From the NCBI RefSeq assembly GCF_006864135.1, contig NZ_SADV01000027.1, forward strand, positions 1 through 59,776: 59,776 nucleotides of DNA, read 5' to 3'. A model generated the notes under the pieces. It did no database searches. It was not told where the DNA came from and was given only the letters and a program-made list of their open reading frames with translations. This document shows, piece after piece, positions 9,303 through 17,592 of this stretch. How positions within the stretch are numbered: the stretch's first letter is position 1; every line of letters begins with the position of its first letter. Both the position numbers and the translations under genes were made by a program. The DNA is from Lysinibacillus sphaericus (lineage in GTDB: Bacteria; Bacillota; Bacilli; Bacillales_A; Planococcaceae).

Positions 9303-10610
9303 ATGAAAAATTCTGAACCCTTACTTCCTTTTTATAAGTTTATTGCAACAAATGTTTCTGTTGGTATTCATGCTGTAGACCTTTCTGGCAAAACAATTAT
9401 TTATAATACAAAGATGAAAGAAATTGAAGGTTTCCATTTTGATGAATTAGCAGATCGTTCTGTTATTGAAATGTTTTCCTTCCGCCAGCATGAAAGTACT
9501 TTAATGCGTGTATTACAAACAGGTAAAAAAGAAATTAATGTAAAACAAACTTACTGGAATAAAAATGGTCATGAAATTACAACTATTAATGATACTTTTC
9601 CACTTTATGGTGAAAATAAACTAATTGGAGCGATTGAATTTGCTCGTGACATTACATCACTCGAAAAGCTAGTTTATCAGCCTCTTCGTCGATATGATGA
9701 ACCTTTAACATTCGATATGATTACAGCTGTATCCGAATCGATGCGACAAATTATTGCAAACGCAAAAAAAGCAGCAGCTGTGAAGTTACCGGTATTATTA
9801 ATAGGAGAATCGGGTACAGGAAAAGATTTAGTCGCAGAGGGGATCCACCATGCAGCATCGCCTGACCCTGAAGCATTTGTAACATTAGTGAGTCGTCGCT
9901 CTGTTCCATCTGTTTTAGATAAATTGCAGGAGCTCTTACAAGATGACAAGGCATATACTTTTTTCTTCGAACGCGTTGACTTTTTAAGTCTAGACATTCA
10001 AGAGGAACTGTTAGAGATATTACAATCTCTTCCTCAGTCTAAATACATGCTAATCGGAAGTGTCGGAAGCGACCCTATTACATTGATTGAGGAGAAAAAA
10101 CTTTCAAAATCACTGTATTATTTCTTTGCTACAATGGCTATTACCATCCCAAATCTAACAGATCGAAAAGAAGATATTCTTCCATTCGTAGATGATTACT
10201 TTAACCGCCATCGGGAACGCTTCGCTTCAAATGTCCGGGATCTAGCACCTGATGTCCAGGATCTATTTTTGCAATATGATTGGCCAGGAAATTTAAAGGA
10301 GCTTGAGCTATTACTAGATGAAATTGTGTCGTTTATGACCACTGAATCAACAGTTACCTCAGATTTATTACCAATGCATTTCCGTTTCAAGGTACAACAG
10401 CAGGACACATCTAATCACGAGCCGGAATTCTTTATGTTCCAACAACAGAATGATGTTATGCCACTCGATGCTTATTTGCGTGAAGCAGAATCATATTATG
10501 TGCAAAACGTCTTAAATTTATATGAAGGCAACATTACAAAGGCTGCTAGTGCACTTGGCATGAGCCGTCAAAACCTACAATATCGAATTCGAAAAATAAA
10601 AAATCAATAG
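9303..10610 (+). CDS. PAS/AAA+/Fis-type regulator of the roc genes, ATPase motor degenerate
   Basis: A 435-residue NtrC-architecture regulator. A PAS domain spans about residues 10-120 and an AAA+ domain about 138-360 with intact Walker A GESGTGKD (168-175). YDWPGNLKEL lies at 325-334, and a C-terminal Fis-type HTH (about 400-433) includes KAASALGMSRQNLQYRI. The position next to rocA, and the architecture, match RocR. Unlike RocR and other sigma-54 activators, the GAFTGA loop that contacts sigma-54 is absent: the segment between Walker A and B is ~15-20 residues short. The Walker B position reads FFFER instead of LDE, and the arginine-finger region reads LYYFF instead of LYYRL. It therefore probably cannot remodel sigma-54 holoenzyme and may act on sigma-A promoters, as TyrR does. 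RBS GAGGTG precedes the ATG. Confidence 0.82.
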   Translation: MKNSEPLLPFYKFIATNVSVGIHAVDLSGKTIIYNTKMKEIEGFHFDELADRSVIEMFSFRQHESTLMRVLQTGKKEINVKQTYWNKNGHEITTINDTFPLYGENKLIGAIEFARDITSLEKLVYQPLRRYDEPLTFDMITAVSESMRQIIANAKKAAAVKLPVLLIGESGTGKDLVAEGIHHAASPDPEAFVTLVSRRSVPSVLDKLQELLQDDKAYTFFFERVDFLSLDIQEELLEILQSLPQSKYMLIGSVGSDPITLIEEKKLSKSLYYFFATMAITIPNLTDRKEDILPFVDDYFNRHRERFASNVRDLAPDVQDLFLQYDWPGNLKELELLLDEIVSFMTTESTVTSDLLPMHFRFKVQQQDTSNHEPEFFMFQQQNDVMPLDAYLREAESYYVQNVLNLYEGNITKAASALGMSRQNLQYRIRKIKNQ

Positions 10611-10625
10611 TTATATTTGAATACT

Positions 10626-10669
10626 AAAAAACGAGGATACCTTCATATTTGAAAGCATCCTCGTTTTTT
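10626..10669 (+). terminator. Terminator of the roc regulator gene
   Basis: A 12-13 bp stem (AAAAAACGAGGAT with ATCCTCGTTTTTT) lies 16 nt after the stop, with a T run on the plus strand and an A run on the other side. Confidence 0.9.
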
Positions 10670-10790
10670 ATCTCGTACATTAACAGGCAGCAATTATTTG
10701 TCTGTATCGAAAGCGTCAGACTCCCACCTCAAAATACAGCAAAAGTAAACATAACTGCCAGTAAATGCGCGATTGGTGAAGACTATAATC

Positions 10791-10901
10791 AGTGGGGGAT
10801 AAAGAACCCCCACTAAATCAACTATGCCTCGGCATAATTGGGGTCCGGAGGCTTTAACCACTTTCAGCGGATAGTTTGCTGAAAGAAGTTAAAGCTTCAC
10901 T
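10791..10901. repeat. G/C hairpin plus dispersed repeat copy at the yugI stop codon
   Basis: AGTGGGGG (10791-10798) pairs with CCCCCACT (10807-10814). The dispersed element follows (ATGCCTCGGCATAATTG near 10823, then GTCCGGAGGC) and ends in GCTGAAAGAAGTTAAAGC beside the yugI stop. In the yugI transcript, GCTTTAACTTCTTTCAGC pairs almost perfectly with GCTGAAAGTGGTTAAAGC, a strong 3' hairpin without a T run. Nothing coding was seen in 10670-10901. Confidence 0.65.
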
Positions 10902-11279
10902 TTATTGACCTGACTGTTCGATCCAGCCCTGTAATTTTTCTTTTAGGGAATTAAAACCATTCGCATCCGATTCATCTACACGGTCCTGCAATGATTTACG
11001 TGGTAGTACATCTTTTTTACGCAATGTAGTTGGGCGCTCCTGCAAAGCACGAATCGATAAACTAATTTTTTCGGCATCTTCATCGATTTCAAGTATCTTT
11101 ACTTCAACCTCTTGCCCAACTGACAAAAATTCACTAACGTCCTTTACAAAGCCGTACGTAATTTCGGAAATATGTACAAGGCCTTGTGTATCTTCATCAA
11201 GCGCAACAAATGCACCATACGGCTGTATACCTGTAACTTTACCGGTCAACACGTCCCCTAATTCATATTTTTGTCCCAT
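10902..11279 (-). CDS. yugI: S1 RNA-binding protein, general stress protein 13 family
   Basis: A 125-residue protein with a single S1 (OB-fold) domain covering about residues 5-75 (GDVLTGKVTGIQPYGAFVAL, GLVHISEI, VKILEIDEDAEKISLSIRA). A basic linker and a C-terminal helix (GFNSLKEKLQGWIE) follow. The layout and length match B. subtilis YugI/GSP13, a ribosome-associated protein. The likely role is RNA or ribosome binding under stress. AAAGG is only 2 nt from the ATG, but the N-terminus aligns with the family start. It is monocistronic, followed by a hairpin repeat. Confidence 0.88.
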   Translation of the reverse strand: MGQKYELGDVLTGKVTGIQPYGAFVALDEDTQGLVHISEITYGFVKDVSEFLSVGQEVEVKILEIDEDAEKISLSIRALQERPTTLRKKDVLPRKSLQDRVDESDANGFNSLKEKLQGWIEQSGQ

Positions 11280-11367
11280 AACCTTTGCCCACTTTCTTTT
11301 TGTTTGCTACGTATATATCACCACAAATTATAACATAGGTGTATTAGTGGGGCAAAAATTCATACCA

Positions 11368-13011
11368 TCAATCCACGATTCCTGTTATGCGATAATTACC
11401 TTCTTTGTTTATCGATAATTTAATAAGAAATTGTCTACCATACATATCCTGATACTCTTCAGAAACACGAACAGCAACCGTTGGATAGATACCATCATAT
11501 TCACCTAATTGGCTAAAGATATCTAAACTTTTAACATTGTTTAACAAACTTGTATTAATGTTCGTTTCTGGCATTAATATAGCTTTTTGTAAAGATTTAT
11601 CTCCAATAGTTATTGCATATAAATAAAGGGAGACCATATTTAATGGGCGTAATTGATCGATAAATGTTTCAGTATCGCTTTTTTTATATTGCTCATATAT
11701 ACTCTTTATTTGTGATTCATCAATACTTACAATCGTAAAATCACTATCATTAATAAATCCTGCTGTTTCTTCTCGAGTTTGCAATATGATTGTCCAAATA
11801 TCATAAGTTGATAACTGGCTTAAAGTATTTGAGCGATTGTTCTGTTGTAGTTCATTCAAAATTGTTGAAGCAGTTTTCTTCATTACTTCCCCGTAGGTTC
11901 CATTAGCTACTTTTTGCAAGAAATCCATATAATCTTCACGAGGTTCCCCACCTTTTGTAAGAGCAGGATAGCTTGCAGTTCCTTTCAACAACACTAACCA
12001 TGTATTTTCAAAACTTTGTCTTACAACCTTATAACTAGGTGAACCTGCGTTTACATCTGCTAGTAATGTACGCTCCATTAATTTTAATGATTTAGCGGTT
12101 TCTTCTCGTGTATACTTTAAATCATCTGCTAATAAAAATTGTCCCTTTTCTAAATACTCAAAGTAACCAAAAATATCAGGATGCAATTTATTGATATTGG
12201 GTAGCGAAAATTCACCGTAAATCGGTGTGGCTTTAAAATAAAACGTCCCTTCTTCATTTTCTTTCAATTCCATGAATTGATTATTTGCGGCCTTAATAAT
12301 CGCCCATAAATCTGACGGATATTTATTGGTATCTTTCGACTTCTTTAGGAGAGGTCCATATGGTTTAAGAAGATCACTGTAAAAGTTCTCTAATTCCAAT
12401 ACAGTTTCTTCATATAAGCGATATACCTCAAAAGATTCATCGAACGTTAAATTAGATTCATCAATCGTTTCCAAGACTCTTCTTGGTGTTATTAATTTAT
12501 TAAGTATAGTTTCCTCATTAATTTTTAAAAACTGTACATCCTCTTCTTGTACATGAGAATTCCTTCTTGTATAGAAGTCTAGCACGTAGTCAGCTTCTTT
12601 AATAAATTCAAATGCATTCAATTCGTCAATAGTAACTTTTAACTCTATTCTTATTTGCTCTTTTTTACTATTGTATTTTTTAGTTATATTTTCAACCCAT
12701 TCTTTAATTCCAACTTCCTTTTTTTCTTCCTGAGAAACATCCTTTTTACTATTTACGATTTCTGGTTGGTTAATCATATAAGATGAAACGAGCATACTCA
12801 CTAACAGTACACTTGCAATGCTTGCTATCCAGACTGCTGGCTTTCGCCATCTTGAAGGGGGCTTTTGTGTTGTTACTGTTTCTAGTGCTTGTTGTGTTGG
12901 ATTTTCTGCCTCGATTTGTGCGAAAACGGCTTCTGGATCTAACTGTGGTTCCAAGCGATTATAGGATTTTTTTAGAAGCTCCATTCGTTTTTCAAATTGT
13001 TTATCATCCAT
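11368..13011 (-). CDS. Large membrane-anchored anti-sigma factor candidate
   Basis: A 547-residue protein with a ~55-residue cytoplasmic N-terminus, one membrane segment (about residues 59-80) and a ~465-residue extracytoplasmic part rich in Lys/Glu/Asn with no domain I recognise. The N-terminus lacks a visible zinc-finger HxxxCxxC. It overlaps the upstream ECF sigma gene by 8 nt (ATGGATGA), which indicates translational coupling and makes an anti-sigma role likely. The ATG at 13011 is preferred; a GTG at 13020 is also possible because the GGAGGAGGGG site precedes both. The extracytoplasmic part is far larger than that of typical RsiX/RsiV proteins and may be the signal-sensing part. Confidence 0.75.
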   Translation of the reverse strand: MDDKQFEKRMELLKKSYNRLEPQLDPEAVFAQIEAENPTQQALETVTTQKPPSRWRKPAVWIASIASVLLVSMLVSSYMINQPEIVNSKKDVSQEEKKEVGIKEWVENITKKYNSKKEQIRIELKVTIDELNAFEFIKEADYVLDFYTRRNSHVQEEDVQFLKINEETILNKLITPRRVLETIDESNLTFDESFEVYRLYEETVLELENFYSDLLKPYGPLLKKSKDTNKYPSDLWAIIKAANNQFMELKENEEGTFYFKATPIYGEFSLPNINKLHPDIFGYFEYLEKGQFLLADDLKYTREETAKSLKLMERTLLADVNAGSPSYKVVRQSFENTWLVLLKGTASYPALTKGGEPREDYMDFLQKVANGTYGEVMKKTASTILNELQQNNRSNTLSQLSTYDIWTIILQTREETAGFINDSDFTIVSIDESQIKSIYEQYKKSDTETFIDQLRPLNMVSLYLYAITIGDKSLQKAILMPETNINTSLLNNVKSLDIFSQLGEYDGIYPTVAVRVSEEYQDMYGRQFLIKLSINKEGNYRITGIVD

Positions 13012-13552
13012 TTTCAACACTCCCCTCCTCCATTAACACCACTTTAAGCTTTTCCTTTGCACGCAATATACGAACTTTGACAGTTGCTAACGAAATATTT
13101 AGTACTTCCGCTATCTCCTCATACTTAAATTCATGGAAGTAAAATAATATGAGCGGATAACGATACTTTTCATCGAGTTCTTTAATAGCATTATGTAATT
13201 GCCTATCCTCCTCAAAATTAAGGACATACTTTTCGGCTGAAGATGAGGGCGTTTGCTGCTGAGCACTTAGCCTCTCTTCCTTTGCCTGCTCTTGCTGTTC
13301 TTTGTGATAATAATCACGGGTTGCATTTAATGTAATTTTATAGAGCCATGTCGTAAAACGATCCTGCTTAAATTGATGTAAAAAACGATACAGCTTTACA
13401 AACACCTCCTGTGAAACATCCGCTAAATCATTACTATGAACGCCACATTGAAAAGCAAATTTTTCAACTGTACGTTGATGTATTTGGATTAGCTCTATAT
13501 AGGCGTCTTTGTCTCCTCGCTGAGCCCGTTCTATTAATTCAGTTTCAGTCAC
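13004..13552 (-). CDS. ECF-type RNA polymerase sigma factor
   Basis: A 182-residue group 4 sigma factor. Region 2 lies at about residues 15-80 (DLADVSQEVFVKLYRFLHQF and FTTWLYKITLNATRDYYH). Region 4 lies at about 115-175 (LDEKYRYPLILFYFHEFKYEEIAEVL, then ISLATVKVRILRAKEKLK, the HTH). The GTG at 13552 is chosen because the AAGGGGGG ribosome-binding site ends ~6 nt upstream; the ATG at 13558 is almost touching it. The gene overlaps the putative anti-sigma gene, the usual ECF operon layout. The regulon cannot be predicted from this window. Confidence 0.88.
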   Translation of the reverse strand: MTETELIERAQRGDKDAYIELIQIHQRTVEKFAFQCGVHSNDLADVSQEVFVKLYRFLHQFKQDRFTTWLYKITLNATRDYYHKEQQEQAKEERLSAQQQTPSSSAEKYVLNFEEDRQLHNAIKELDEKYRYPLILFYFHEFKYEEIAEVLNISLATVKVRILRAKEKLKVVLMEEGSVENG

Positions 13553-13571
13553 GGTCATCCCCCCTTCGCAC

Positions 13572-13603
13572 ATGTAACGAATCATTTCTCTTAATTGTTA
13601 CAT
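13572..13603 (-). promoter_or_regulatory. Possible autoregulated ECF promoter of the sigma operon
   Basis: On the minus strand, TGTAAC (13597-13602) is followed after 17 nt by CGTT (13576-13579), which resembles ECF promoters of the TGAAAC-N16/17-CGTC type. The same bases form a perfect inverted repeat, ATGTAAC with GTTACAT, 18 bp apart, so a repressor site is an alternative. It lies 20-50 nt before the sigma start codon, as expected for autoregulation. Confidence 0.45.
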
Positions 13604-13832
13604 ATTTTTACTTATTAATAAAAAGTACAAATATCTCGCTAAATCAAAACAAAGCCACTAAGACCCCGAATTTCGTTACTAAAACCATATACTGAATCAC
13701 TAAAATACCCACGTTTCACAAACAAAATGAAGACAAGAATTTCTATTAATCATTTTCCGTGAAATTTGCTTGTGTTAGAAGAATATTGCGATTAAATAAA
13801 GCTTTAATATAAGAAGGATTTAATTCCGTATC

Positions 13833-14229
13833 TTCGAGAGATCAATTTACATCTAAAATTGGGTTTATTTTAGCTGCCGCTGGAAGTTCGATAGGGGTTA
13901 GAGCTATTTGGAAGTTTCCTTAGATGGCGGGTACTAACGGCGGAAGTGTTTTTATTTTATTATTTATTCTATGTTCCTATCTGATGTAAAAATTTTAGAC
14001 CGTTCTTTTTTCGATACTTTGTAGACTTTTTGACGAATAGTATTGGTATGCCAATTGGAGCCTTACTAATTTCATCTTTGCAGGCTATTACTATACAAAA
14101 GATATTTTTCGTAAGGAGCCTGCCTCATCTAGTCTGATGTTCAATATTTGGTATATTTTAATTCGGTATGTATCTCCAATAGCGATATTAATTATTTTCA
14201 TCCAAGGGATCTTACCTTTGTTTAAATAA
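13833..14229 (+). pseudogene. Remnant of a sodium:neurotransmitter symporter (NSS) gene
   Basis: The first part reads [18 protein letters not shown] then [25 protein letters not shown], the hallmark TM1-TM2 start of NSS transporters with the usual Tyr codon turned into TAG. After a large internal deletion the tail resumes with IGMPIGALLISS. A frameshift follows, then AGYYYTKDIFRKEP and NIWYILIRYVSPIAILIIFI, the TM11-12 end of the family. About 1 kb of the gene is missing. It fills most of the otherwise gene-free 13604-14568 stretch; 13604-13832 shows nothing recognisable. Confidence 0.85.
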
Positions 14230-14237
14230 AAGACCGT

Positions 14238-14284
14238 TAAAAAACGAGGTTGTCTCTAAATTGAAAGAGACAACCTCGTTTTAT
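14238..14284 (+). terminator. Terminator after the NSS remnant
   Basis: A 17-bp perfect stem (AAAACGAGGTTGTCTCT with its complement) with an 8-nt loop, followed by TTTTAT. Bidirectional by sequence. It is probably the original terminator of the decayed transporter gene. Confidence 0.9.
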
Positions 14285-14297
14285 AGAAAAGCAAAAG

Positions 14298-14568
14298 CAT
14301 CATTGCGTCCGGATTCGGCTTTGTGCTTAGGCCAACAAATGTTCTTTGCGCGAAAGCGTAGTGCTAACGTAGCGGCAGCGGCATGATGTTTTCTGCGCGA
14401 AAGCGTAGTGCTAACGTAGCGGCAGCGGCATGATGTTTTCTGCGCGAAAGCGTAGTGCTAACGTAGCGGCAGCGGCATGATGTTGGTCACTCAGTCGTGC
14501 CACAGGACGTGGCGTTCTTAACTGAGTTCCTCTATTTCAGCGGATGTTTGGAAACCCTCTAAAAAAAG
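14298..14568. repeat. Full-length dispersed repeat with three 47-bp tandem units
   Basis: The element begins with GCATCATTGCGTCCGGA and ends with GAAAC and AAAAAAAGTTAAAT at the yugE stop. Inside, a 47-bp unit beginning GCGCGAAAGCGTAGTGCTAA repeats three times at 14348, 14395 and 14442. Then GTTGGTCACTCAGTCG, CCACAGGACGTGGCGTTCTT and ACTGAGTTCCTCTATTTCAG follow, as in the copies at 42545 and 45384. No coding potential. Confidence 0.85.
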
Positions 14569-14838
14569 TTAAATAATGCATTTTGCTTCAAATTTTATCG
14601 CAATAAGCTTGTACGAAATGGCTACACAATCTTCAAATGGAATCCATTCTTCAAACGAATGCTCATATGTTTCTTGAATAACCTTTGCAAGAGTTGATGG
14701 ATCATCAATACCTTGCAATGCTGCTACAACATCTGCAGTTTCAGTATCATAATGATCTGGACCTAAGTGGAATGGATCCCACTCCTCTAGCAGTCGTACG
14801 GCCGCTTGATTCATTTTTATATTTTCCAAAATACTCAC
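14569..14838 (-). CDS. yugE: DUF1871 family protein (YugE-like)
   Basis: An 89-residue soluble acidic protein of the DUF1871 family, recognised by LLEEWDPFHLG, the YDTETADVVAAL segment and IQETYEHSFEEWIPFEDC. Function is unknown. It is divergent from patB, matching the yugE-patB neighbourhood of B. subtilis, which supports both calls. A GTG start at 14838 follows AAAGGAT with 6 nt spacing; the internal ATG (residue 9) is an alternative. Confidence 0.8.
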   Translation of the reverse strand: MSILENIKMNQAAVRLLEEWDPFHLGPDHYDTETADVVAALQGIDDPSTLAKVIQETYEHSFEEWIPFEDCVAISYKLIAIKFEAKCII

Positions 14839-14901
14839 CTATTATCCTTTTATCATACTCGTATGATACCATAGTAAATAAAAAAGAAAAGAGTGATTTA
14901 C

Positions 14902-16074
14902 TTGTCTATTTTCGATCAAACTATTAAACGTCGTTGTACAAACTCTGTAAAATGGGACGCAATGGAAAATGTATATGGGCTACAAGATGCTTCAGATATA
15001 CTACCAATGTGGGTAGCGGATATGGATTTTGCTGCTCCAGTAGCCGTATCAAAAGCGCTACAAGAACATGCTGTAAAGACCGTTTTCGGCTATAGCTTTG
15101 TTAGTGATAAAGCAGTGCAAGCGATCGTAGACTGGCAGCATGCACATCATGATTGGCACATTGACAAAGAATCAATTGTTTTCTGTAACGGTGTTGTTGC
15201 TGCTTTAGCAGATAGTATCAAGGCACTAACAAATCCAGGAGATAAAGTTCTTATTTCCTCACCTGTCTATCCACCATTTTATAATACCCCGAAAAGTAAT
15301 GGCCGAGAGATCGTTAGTTGTCCTTTAGTTGAAGAAGATGGCTCATTTGTCTATGACTTCGAAGCCTTTGAACAAGCACTTGCTCAAAATGTGAAAGCCT
15401 ACATATTGTGTAATCCTCATAATCCTGGAGGCTATGTATGGGATGAAGCTACATTAAAGGAAATCGTACGACTATGTGCAAAATATGATGTTGTTATTAT
15501 TTCCGATGAAATTCATTCTGATTTAATGTTGGATGGTTCAAAACATACACCATTAGCAAAAATCGCTGGTGATGAAATGGATCGTATTATTACGTGTATG
15601 GCACCGACAAAAACATTTAATCTAGCTGGGATACAAGTCGCTTATATGGTTGTAACGGATAAGAAAAAGCGTATGCTACTAGAAGCAGTTCATATGGCTA
15701 GTGGGCAAGGCTCATTAAATACTTTTGCTTCTGTTGCACTTGAAACTGCTTATACAGAGGGTTCCCCATGGTTAAATGACATGCTTTCTTATATTTCAAA
15801 TAATATGGACTATGTGATTGCTGAATTAGAACAATTACCTGGTATCCATATTAGAAAACCTCAGAGCACTTATTTACTTTGGATTGATTATCGAGAATTA
15901 GGACTTGATGAAAAAGAAATTATGAAACGCTTGCTGGAAAATGGTAAGTTAGCATTAGAGCCTGGGACAAAATATGGCGAAGAGGGTAGCGGCTTCCTGC
16001 GTATGAACGTCGCTTGCTCATTTGACACAGTAAAAGACGGTGTTCAGCGCTTTAAGCAAGTACTTCAACAATAG
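14902..16074 (+). CDS. patB: PLP-dependent aminotransferase / cystathionine beta-lyase PatB (MalY type)
   Basis: A 390-residue fold-type I PLP enzyme of the MalY/PatB family, which cleaves C-S bonds of cystathionine and related compounds. It shows LPMWVADMDFAAP near the N-terminus, CNPHNPGGYVW, the PLP-Asp in VVIISDEIHSDLML, and the Schiff-base lysine in MAPTKTFNLAGIQ. The start is a TTG at 14902 preceded by GAGTGAT, giving MSIFDQTIKRRCTNSVKWD, which aligns with PatB starts. The upstream GTG (14893) overlaps that site. A terminator follows immediately. Its role in sulfur amino acid turnover fits the sulfur island in this window but the genes are not linked. Confidence 0.88.
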   Translation: MSIFDQTIKRRCTNSVKWDAMENVYGLQDASDILPMWVADMDFAAPVAVSKALQEHAVKTVFGYSFVSDKAVQAIVDWQHAHHDWHIDKESIVFCNGVVAALADSIKALTNPGDKVLISSPVYPPFYNTPKSNGREIVSCPLVEEDGSFVYDFEAFEQALAQNVKAYILCNPHNPGGYVWDEATLKEIVRLCAKYDVVIISDEIHSDLMLDGSKHTPLAKIAGDEMDRIITCMAPTKTFNLAGIQVAYMVVTDKKKRMLLEAVHMASGQGSLNTFASVALETAYTEGSPWLNDMLSYISNNMDYVIAELEQLPGIHIRKPQSTYLLWIDYRELGLDEKEIMKRLLENGKLALEPGTKYGEEGSGFLRMNVACSFDTVKDGVQRFKQVLQQ

Positions 16075-16087
16075 AAAGTAAATAGTG

Positions 16088-16122
16088 AAGGATATCTCAA
16101 GTTTTTCTGAGATATCCTTTTT
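16088..16122 (+). terminator. Terminator of patB
   Basis: A 12-bp stem AAGGATATCTCA / TGAGATATCCTT with an 8-nt T-rich loop, followed by TTTTG. Confidence 0.9.
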
Positions 16123-16186
16123 TGTTGAGAAAATATAGATCATATGGAGAATGATACGAAGGCATACAAGCATAAGAGTAATGGAG

Positions 16187-16314
16187 AAAAATGCCCCGCA
16201 ATCCTTAAAGGCTGCGAGGCATCTGGTACAATCAATTATGATTAGGCATAATTGCATCCGGAATCGGCCGGACGCTTTAACTCAGTTGGGTGTTTAGTCA
16301 CCCGCTGAATGCAG
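16187..16314. repeat. Hairpin and dispersed repeat copy after the small membrane protein gene
   Basis: ATGCCCCGCA pairs with TGCGAGGCAT at about 16192-16221. The element TTAGGCATAATTGCATCCGGA follows, ending in GAATGCAGTTAAAT beside the stop of the gene at 16315. Same family as the copies at 7557 and 10815, with a diverged middle. Confidence 0.6.
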
Positions 16315-16527
16315 TTAAATATTTTGCTGATTGTTTGTATTGTTTTTTTCTGAAAGAATACGTGCTTCGATTTCCTTTGATTTCATTTCTTGTTTCTTAG
16401 AAATCTTACGGAAAACTGTAAAGACAACAATACATAATATAAGCATGATTAAAAATTCAAAAGCTGCAGGAACATAGCCTGATTTATCTTCTGGGATATA
16501 AAAAAATTGATACATTAAATGTTTCAT
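16315..16527 (-). CDS. Small single-pass membrane protein, unknown function
   Basis: A 70-residue protein with one strong membrane segment (about residues 23-43, FEFLIMLILCIVVFTVF) and a charged Lys/Glu C-terminal tail (RKISKKQEMKSKEIEARILS). I do not recognise a family. AAGGA lies 10 nt before the ATG. It is co-oriented and 22 nt downstream of the cyclophilin gene, so the two may share a transcript. Confidence 0.6.
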   Translation of the reverse strand: MKHLMYQFFYIPEDKSGYVPAAFEFLIMLILCIVVFTVFRKISKKQEMKSKEIEARILSEKNNTNNQQNI

Positions 16528-16549
16528 GTTTTACACGTCCTTACAATTA

Positions 16550-17137
16550 TTATTCAAAAACTGTAATTGACTCGATTTTCACATCTTCTACTGGTTTATC
16601 ACGGAAGTCTTTTTCTACATCTGCCATTTTGTCTACAATGTCCATTCCTTCAACAACATGACCAAATACTGTATGCTTATGGTCTAACCAAGGAGTACCG
16701 CCATTTTTAGCATATGCTTCAATAATTTCTTCTGGGAAGCCAGCACCTTGTAATTGACGAAGCATATCACTTGGAAGGTGCTTCATTTGTACGATAAAGA
16801 ATTGTGAACCATTTGTGTTTGGACCCGCATTTGCCATTGAAAGGGCACCGCGAAGATTAAATACGTTTTCAGAGAACTCATCCTCGAAAGAGTTACCCCA
16901 AATTGACTCGCCGCCCATACCTGTACCAGTTGGGTCACCACCTTGAATCATAAAGTCTTGGATTACACGGTGGAAAATGATGCCGTCATAGTATCCTGAT
17001 TTTGCATGGCCTAAGAAGTTTTCAACAGTTTTTGGTGCATGCTCTGGGAATAATTTAATTTTGATGGCACCTAATGTTGTTTTCATTTCTACAAGTACTT
17101 CGCCTTCTAGTACTTCTGTTGTTAATTGTGGAAACAT
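16550..17137 (-). CDS. ppiB: Peptidyl-prolyl cis-trans isomerase, cyclophilin type
   Basis: A 195-residue cytoplasmic cyclophilin with no signal peptide. The catalytic region [21 protein letters not shown], the segment [19 protein letters not shown] and the tryptophan-bearing [19 protein letters not shown] are all present. It catalyses proline isomerisation in protein folding. It is longer than B. subtilis PpiB (143 residues) because of an N-terminal extension and a ~30-residue insertion ([18 protein letters not shown]) before the Trp loop, an arrangement found in other Bacillales cyclophilins. AGGAGAG lies just before the ATG. Confidence 0.92.
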   Translation of the reverse strand: MFPQLTTEVLEGEVLVEMKTTLGAIKIKLFPEHAPKTVENFLGHAKSGYYDGIIFHRVIQDFMIQGGDPTGTGMGGESIWGNSFEDEFSENVFNLRGALSMANAGPNTNGSQFFIVQMKHLPSDMLRQLQGAGFPEEIIEAYAKNGGTPWLDHKHTVFGHVVEGMDIVDKMADVEKDFRDKPVEDVKIESITVFE

Positions 17138-17279
17138 TGAAGTCTCTCCTTTAAATGTAAAATTTCAGTTTCATTGAAAATGATAGTACTATCATTTCTG
17201 ACCTCATTTTAGTCTAACATACTTCTTAATGGTTTTCTTCACCAAAGTATTGACGATTTTTTGCACTTTTAATTTTTTA

Positions 17280-17410
17280 GCTTATCACCATACCGCAGTG
17301 TTGAATTCCGTTCCGACTGGGCGCTTTTCTGGAGGCTTCCGTTAAGCCGCTTGGGCCAATAAGTGTTTTTTTCGCGAAAGCGTAGCGTCAGCGGCACGAT
17401 GGTAGTCACG
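17280..17410. repeat. Degenerate dispersed repeat
   Basis: Contains CGTTCCGACTGGGCGC (compare 46178-46187), GGCTTCCGTTAAGCC and the core CGCGAAAGCGTAGCGTCAGC (17372-17391). Its right end merges into a short open frame starting at 17457 that is treated as spurious. Confidence 0.55.
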
Positions 17411-17592
17411 AAGGTGTTATTACAGTACTGTTCTTCGGTTAAGAAATATTCTTTCATATTAACCCCCTTACTATATTTTTAATGATTGTTCATATATTAC
17501 CTTGATTGACCATAAAATGGAAAATATCGGAATAAAGAAGGAAAAGTGGAATAGGATTATATGAATAATAATAGAAAAAATGGAGGGATTGA

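Noticed and set aside
17269..17457. 62-codon open frame on the minus strand with AAGGGGG before its ATG
   Set aside because: Only the first ~19 codons lie outside repeat DNA; the rest translates the dispersed GCGAAAGCG repeat. No family resemblance. It could be a gene truncated by a repeat but cannot be supported.
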